The position numbers were made by a program, and so were the translations under genes. A DNA stretch of 8,566 bases, taken from positions 1 to 8,566 of the forward strand of contig JAGLYJ010000044.1 in NCBI GenBank assembly GCA_023132365.1. The letters run 5' to 3'. The notes beneath the pieces were generated by a model that saw nothing but the letters and a program-made list of their open reading frames with translations, was not told where the DNA came from and made no database searches. Positions 5,699 to 8,566 of this stretch are shown here, piece by piece (positions within the stretch are counted from its first letter, which is position 1; every line of letters begins with the position of its first letter). This stretch comes from Mycoplasmatota bacterium (GTDB lineage: Bacteria > Bacillota_I > Bacilli_A > Izemoplasmatales > Hujiaoplasmataceae).

Positions 5699-6541
5699 AT
5701 GAGAGAGACTTTTACAATAATAACAGGAGCTACTTCAGGTATTGGGTATGAAACCGCAAAAAAACTATTTATTGAAGGTCACCACTTAATTCTAGGGAAT
5801 AGAAACAATATTAAAGCTGAAAAACTTAAAGAAGAACTTCTAAAAATTAATCCAAATGGACATGTTGACTTATTACAAGTTAATTTATCCTCTTTTTCTT
5901 TGATAAAATCATTTTGTGATAAAGTATTAAGTGATTATGAATATATAGATGTATTGATAAACAATGCCGGTGTATTTATGAGAGAAAAAGCTTTTACTCA
6001 AGAAGGATTTGAGATGACAATGGGAGTTAATTACTTGGGGACATATTATTTGACTGAATTACTTATTGATAGATTACTAGAAGGTAAGAATTCAAAAATT
6101 ATTATGGTTTCTAGTATTGGTTGTTACTGGGGTAGTTTAAAAGTTAAACCAAATATATTTGTAAGAAGAACAAATGGCTTCAAGGATTATTTTAATTCTA
6201 AATTAGCTAATTTAATTTATGCTAAAGAGCTTTTAGAAAAACACAGGAATTCTAATCTAATCATCAAAGCAGCTGATCCAGGTGTTGCTTACTCTAAAAT
6301 TTGGAAGTGGAAAACTAAATTTGGTGAATCTTTGGATAAATTGTATCAAATAATAACAAACACATCAGAAGAAGCTGCCAGGATAATTGTAATATTAGCT
6401 AACACTAATAAATATGATAAAGATAATAATCTTCTATATAAATTTGACAAACCAAGAAAGTTACCTAAAAGAGTACATAAGAAAAAACTTAGAGACGATT
6501 TCATTAAGTTTACTGAAGAATCTATCAAGCAAAATATATAG
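5699..6541 (+). CDS. Short-chain dehydrogenase/reductase (SDR)
   Basis: A 280-residue classical SDR with a Rossmann fold. Visible motifs are the cofactor loop TGATSGIG (9-16), NNAG (88-91), the catalytic-region serines VSSIG (Ser138/Ser139), and YFNSK as the YxxxK pair (Tyr164, Lys168). The Asn-Arg after the second strand (GNRNN) fits NADP(H) preference, as in retinol-dehydrogenase/WWOX-like SDRs, but the substrate cannot be told from sequence. The length is normal and no active-site residue is missing. The start lies two bases after the diguanylate cyclase stop with only a purine-rich RBS (AAAGAGA region), suggesting translational coupling. It is therefore made with the cyclase, though a functional link is only inferred. 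There is no clear terminator after the TAG; an AT-rich dyad at 6551-6585 lacks a T-run, so transcripts may run on into the tRNA gene. Confidence 0.9.
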   Translation: MRETFTIITGATSGIGYETAKKLFIEGHHLILGNRNNIKAEKLKEELLKINPNGHVDLLQVNLSSFSLIKSFCDKVLSDYEYIDVLINNAGVFMREKAFTQEGFEMTMGVNYLGTYYLTELLIDRLLEGKNSKIIMVSSIGCYWGSLKVKPNIFVRRTNGFKDYFNSKLANLIYAKELLEKHRNSNLIIKAADPGVAYSKIWKWKTKFGESLDKLYQIITNTSEEAARIIVILANTNKYDKDNNLLYKFDKPRKLPKRVHKKKLRDDFIKFTEESIKQNI

Positions 6542-6563
6542 GATAAAGTTTATAAATTTATTC

Positions 6564-6592
6564 GTTACAATTTAATGAATTTATAGTATAAT
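6564..6592 (+). promoter_or_regulatory. Promoter of tRNA-Leu
   Basis: GTTACA (6564-6569, 4 of 6 matches to TTGACA), a 17-base spacer and a perfect TATAAT (6587-6592). Transcription would start about 6599-6600, a few bases before the mature tRNA 5' end. An AT-rich inverted repeat (6551-6561 with 6575-6585) overlaps the promoter. Confidence 0.7.
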
Positions 6593-6604
6593 ATATATTG
6601 CTAT

Positions 6605-6691
6605 GCCGCCGTGGTGAAATCGGTAGACACGATGGATTCAAAATCCATTGCTAGAGATAGCGTGTCGGTTCAAGTCCGACCGGCGGTACCA
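6605..6691 (+). tRNA. tRNA-Leu (anticodon CAA)
   Basis: An 87-base class II tRNA with encoded CCA. The acceptor stem GCCGCCG (6605-6611) pairs with CGGCGGT, with a G-T wobble at pair 1-72. The D-stem is GTG/CAC. The anticodon arm is ATGGA - TTCAAAA - TCCAT, giving anticodon CAA, which reads UUG codons. The long variable arm GCTA-GAGA-TAGC is typical of tRNA-Leu, and the T-arm is GTCGG-TTCAAGT-CCGAC. The discriminator base A followed by CCA ends at 6691. It stands as a single tRNA gene with its own promoter and terminator. Confidence 0.96.
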
Positions 6692-6703
6692 GTATAATTA
6701 CAC

Positions 6704-6737
6704 AAGTTTATTTCTTAATTGAAGTAAACTTTTTTTA
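6704..6737 (+). terminator. Terminator of tRNA-Leu
   Basis: AAGTTTA (6704-6710) pairs with TAAACTT (6725-6731), extended inward by TTC/GAA past a wobble, with a loop of TTAATT. A T-run follows to 6737. It starts 13 bases after the tRNA CCA end. Confidence 0.85.
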
Positions 6738-6751
6738 TTTCCTAGCAAATC

Positions 6752-6780
6752 TTGAAAAATGATATTGTATATATTATAAT
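6752..6780 (+). promoter_or_regulatory. Sigma-A-type promoter of the SRAP gene
   Basis: TTGAAA (6752-6757), a 17-base spacer and a perfect TATAAT (6775-6780). This is the most canonical promoter in the window. Transcription would begin near 6787, which excludes any start codon upstream of that point, including an in-frame TTG at 6752. Confidence 0.8.
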
Positions 6781-6789
6781 TTTATTGGT

Positions 6790-6795
6790 AGGTGA
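6790..6795 (+). promoter_or_regulatory. RBS that sets the SRAP start at 6800
   Basis: AGGTGA at 6790-6795 lies four bases before the ATG at 6800. That start yields Met-Cys-Gly-Arg, the N-terminus required in SRAP proteins. Confidence 0.8.
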
Positions 6796-6799
6796 TTTT

Positions 6800-7489
6800 A
6801 TGTGTGGAAGGTATGGAATATCAGTAACAAAAGAAGAACTTAGTGAGTATTTATTAAAACATTATAATATAGATGTTCTCAACGAGAATATAATTTTACC
6901 CAGATATAACATCTCTCCTGGGATGAATGTATTATCATTAATTAATGATGGAACTAAGTTTAGAGTGGGTTTACTTAAATGGGGGTTTGTTCCAGAATGG
7001 TCTAAAGATGATAGTGTTGGATACAAAATGATAAATGCAAGAAGTGAAACTCTAAACCAAAAACCTTCTTTCAAAAAGTCTTTATCACAAAGAAGATGTG
7101 TAATTCTAGCAGATGGATTTTTTGAATGGTATAGAACAACATCCACGAAAACACCTTATTATTTCTATTTAAAGAACAACCGAATATTTGGGTTTGCGGG
7201 ACTTTGGACTACAAAAGTAAGAACAGATGGTACAAAACTTCATACTTGTACGATAATAACAACTAAGGCGAATTCTGTAATGGAAAGTATTCATAACCGA
7301 ATGCCTGTGATTTTATCTGAAAATTCTGCAAAGGTATGGTTAGATCCTAGTTTAAGAGATATATTAGCTTTAGAACAAATTCTTAAATCAGATGAATCAA
7401 ATAATTTGCAATTTCATCAAGTATCTAGTCGAGTAAATAAAGTTGAAAATGATGATATAGATATTATTAAAAATGTTAGTAATAAATAA
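6800..7489 (+). CDS. SRAP-domain abasic-site processing protein (YedK/HMCES family)
   Basis: A 229-residue protein, the usual length for bacterial SRAP proteins. The family covalently traps abasic sites in single-stranded DNA through the amino-terminal cysteine, forming a protective thiazolidine crosslink. The expected residues are present: Cys2 in MCGRYG (exposed after Met removal), the YNISPG motif, Asn79 in NARSET, Glu109 in DGFFEWYR, and His165 in HNRMP. WGFVPEW also fits the family. An upstream in-frame start is rejected because it would lie in the -35 box and bury Cys2. The gene is monocistronic, with a canonical TTGAAA-N17-TATAAT promoter and a terminator at 7495-7514. No SOS-type operator is obvious, and neighbouring genes give no repair context, so it looks like a constitutive housekeeping copy. 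It could be named yedK or yoqW by homology, but no single symbol is standard in this lineage. Confidence 0.95.
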   Translation: MCGRYGISVTKEELSEYLLKHYNIDVLNENIILPRYNISPGMNVLSLINDGTKFRVGLLKWGFVPEWSKDDSVGYKMINARSETLNQKPSFKKSLSQRRCVILADGFFEWYRTTSTKTPYYFYLKNNRIFGFAGLWTTKVRTDGTKLHTCTIITTKANSVMESIHNRMPVILSENSAKVWLDPSLRDILALEQILKSDESNNLQFHQVSSRVNKVENDDIDIIKNVSNK

Positions 7490-7494
7490 AAAAT

Positions 7495-7514
7495 AAAGCA
7501 CTTCTGTGCTTTTT
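7495..7514 (+). terminator. Terminator of the SRAP gene
   Basis: AAAGCAC (7495-7501), loop TTCT, then GTGCTTT (7506-7512) running into a T/C-rich tract. It is a perfect 7-bp stem with a tetraloop, starting five bases after the SRAP stop. Confidence 0.9.
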
Positions 7515-7540
7515 CTTCTTTATTTTTAGGTAATATATTG

Positions 7541-7560
7541 TATAATATATTATTAGGTGA
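7541..7560 (+). promoter_or_regulatory. Promoter -10 and RBS of the polysaccharide ligase-like gene
   Basis: TATAAT (7541-7546) lies shortly after the SRAP terminator. The -35 position (about 7518-7523) has no clear match. AGGTGA (7555-7560) is the RBS, five bases before the ATG at 7566. It is the same AGGTGA form as at the SRAP gene. Confidence 0.55.
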
Positions 7561-7565
7561 TATAA

Positions 7566-8566
7566 ATGACAGATAAGAATTTTTTTACTAAATTACCATA
7601 CTTAATTATAGTTAGCTTAATCTCTTTAGGATTTTGGATATTTAAGCTTGATTACATAGGAATACCTATTTTTATGGGTATAATTTTTGTTTTAGCAATC
7701 TTTGTAAAGAATACTATATATATAATTCCATTTCTATTAAATATGTTGTTTATGATTTCTCAGGTCGAATGGGATACAAATTCTATTCCATTGTCTCTAT
7801 ATATAGCACCAGCAGCGCTATTATTAGCATTTATTATCCATATTATTCGTTTCAAAGTTAATATATTTAAGGGGAAATTTTTTATAGGTCTTGCAATACT
7901 AGTTATTGGCATGAATATTTCGCACATTATTAATTCTGATGTATATGACTTGAATTTCTTCCTTATAATAATTGTTTCCTTATTATATGTATTAATCTAT
8001 GGGTTTTTCGCAAACACACTTCGCGGAGATAACTTAAGATATTTAATCAGAATTTTTGTTATCCTTGGAGTAATGATTTCAATTCAAATAATGATCTACT
8101 ATTTAAGAGTTGACGATATTATTCTAGCTATTGAAAATAAGTCGATTGATCTTGGCTGGGGGTTATCTAATTTTATTGCAACATACTTAATCATGTTTAT
8201 AGCTAGTATGACTTATTTTGTAAAGAAATATAAATTGCATTTGTTTTGGATAATACTATTCTTATTTGAAATTGCTATGTTATTCTTTACGATGTCAAGA
8301 GCGGGGATTCTTGCTTTTTTCGCAACTTCAGTATTGTTGTTAGTATTCATGTTTGTAAAATATGAACATAAATGGAATCTATTACTGAATTTAATTATCG
8401 GAGTCATCATTATGTCTGCAATTGGATATTTTACTAAAGAATACTTTATTGCAATATGGGATAGACTAGCGGTATTTGGTTTAGATGATAATGGACGAAT
8501 TGAAATTTGGTACGACGCAATTGATGTGTTTAAAGCTAACCCTATATTTGGTGGAGGATTCTTTGC
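7566..8566 (+). CDS. O-antigen ligase/polymerase-like membrane protein (3' end outside the window)
   Basis: An open frame of 333 full codons that runs off the window without a stop. The protein starts MTDKNFF and is almost wholly hydrophobic, with about nine to ten predicted membrane helices separated by short polar loops. Two features match the O-antigen ligase/Wzy_C-type family (PF04932-like): SRAGILAF (residues about 245-252) inside a helix, and a loop with GRIEIWYDAIDVFKANPIFG close to the window edge, matching the family's GR...W..A...F...P..G pattern. These membrane proteins join or polymerise lipid-linked sugar units on the outer membrane face, as in capsule, teichuronic or exopolysaccharide assembly. 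The exact polymer cannot be told, and family members are usually 400-450 residues, so roughly 70-120 residues should be missing. Its promoter and RBS suggest it may open a surface polysaccharide operon to the right. Confidence 0.85.
   Translation, partial: MTDKNFFTKLPYLIIVSLISLGFWIFKLDYIGIPIFMGIIFVLAIFVKNTIYIIPFLLNMLFMISQVEWDTNSIPLSLYIAPAALLLAFIIHIIRFKVNIFKGKFFIGLAILVIGMNISHIINSDVYDLNFFLIIIVSLLYVLIYGFFANTLRGDNLRYLIRIFVILGVMISIQIMIYYLRVDDIILAIENKSIDLGWGLSNFIATYLIMFIASMTYFVKKYKLHLFWIILFLFEIAMLFFTMSRAGILAFFATSVLLLVFMFVKYEHKWNLLLNLIIGVIIMSAIGYFTKEYFIAIWDRLAVFGLDDNGRIEIWYDAIDVFKANPIFGGGFF

Noticed and set aside
6346..7146. Minus-strand open frames opposite the SDR (6346-6528) and SRAP (6862-7146) genes
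   Set aside because: They are antisense shadows of well-supported genes, with no RBS or promoter. The same holds for the minus-strand frame at 8213-8410 opposite the ligase-like gene.
1..8566. Insertion sequence, phage, toxin-antitoxin or defence system
   Set aside because: No transposase, integrase, terminal repeats, nuclease or toxin-antitoxin pair is visible. A lone tRNA-Leu is a possible integration site, but no duplicated 3' end is seen in the window.

Overview
The window comes from an AT-rich (roughly 30% GC by eye), low-GC Gram-positive-type bacterium. Signal peptides and a lipobox lipoprotein, GGAGG-type ribosome binding sites, TATAAT promoters and hairpin-plus-T-run terminators all point to Bacillota or their Mollicutes-like relatives. 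My best guess from protein style is an Izemoplasma/Haloplasma/Erysipelotrichia-like lineage, but no marker here settles this. Trp is always TGG and every reading frame ends in TAA or TAG, so the code looks standard rather than the mycoplasma TGA=Trp code.

Layout: on the minus strand (30-713) lies an exported ferritin-like DUF2202 protein. Divergent from it is trxB (thioredoxin reductase, 877-1785), which ends in its own terminator. A PlsC-type acyltransferase with an internal zinc ribbon follows (1861-3147), then a 384-residue lipoprotein (3217-4371) with a Thr-rich 3 x 10-residue repeat and a terminator. A membrane diguanylate cyclase (4578-5696) and a short-chain dehydrogenase (5699-6541) form a two-gene operon with a 2-nt gap. 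Next come tRNA-Leu(CAA) with its own promoter and terminator (6605-6691), a SRAP-domain abasic-site protein (6800-7489) with a promoter and terminator, and the 5' part of a polytopic O-antigen ligase/polymerase-like protein (7566 to the window edge).

Most genes are short, independently promoted units and mainly housekeeping: thiol redox, phospholipid synthesis, DNA-lesion protection, tRNA, surface polysaccharide. The least ordinary signal is regulatory. The two genes for exported, uncharacterised proteins (DUF2202 and the lipoprotein) lie 2.5 kb apart on opposite strands. They share a promoter module, ACCAATAA-N15-CGTATA, which contains an ACCAAT/ATTGGT dyad at nearly identical geometry. This suggests a small co-regulated envelope regulon. 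Both proteins also end in Asn/Gly-rich tails. No stretch over 300 bases lacks a gene.
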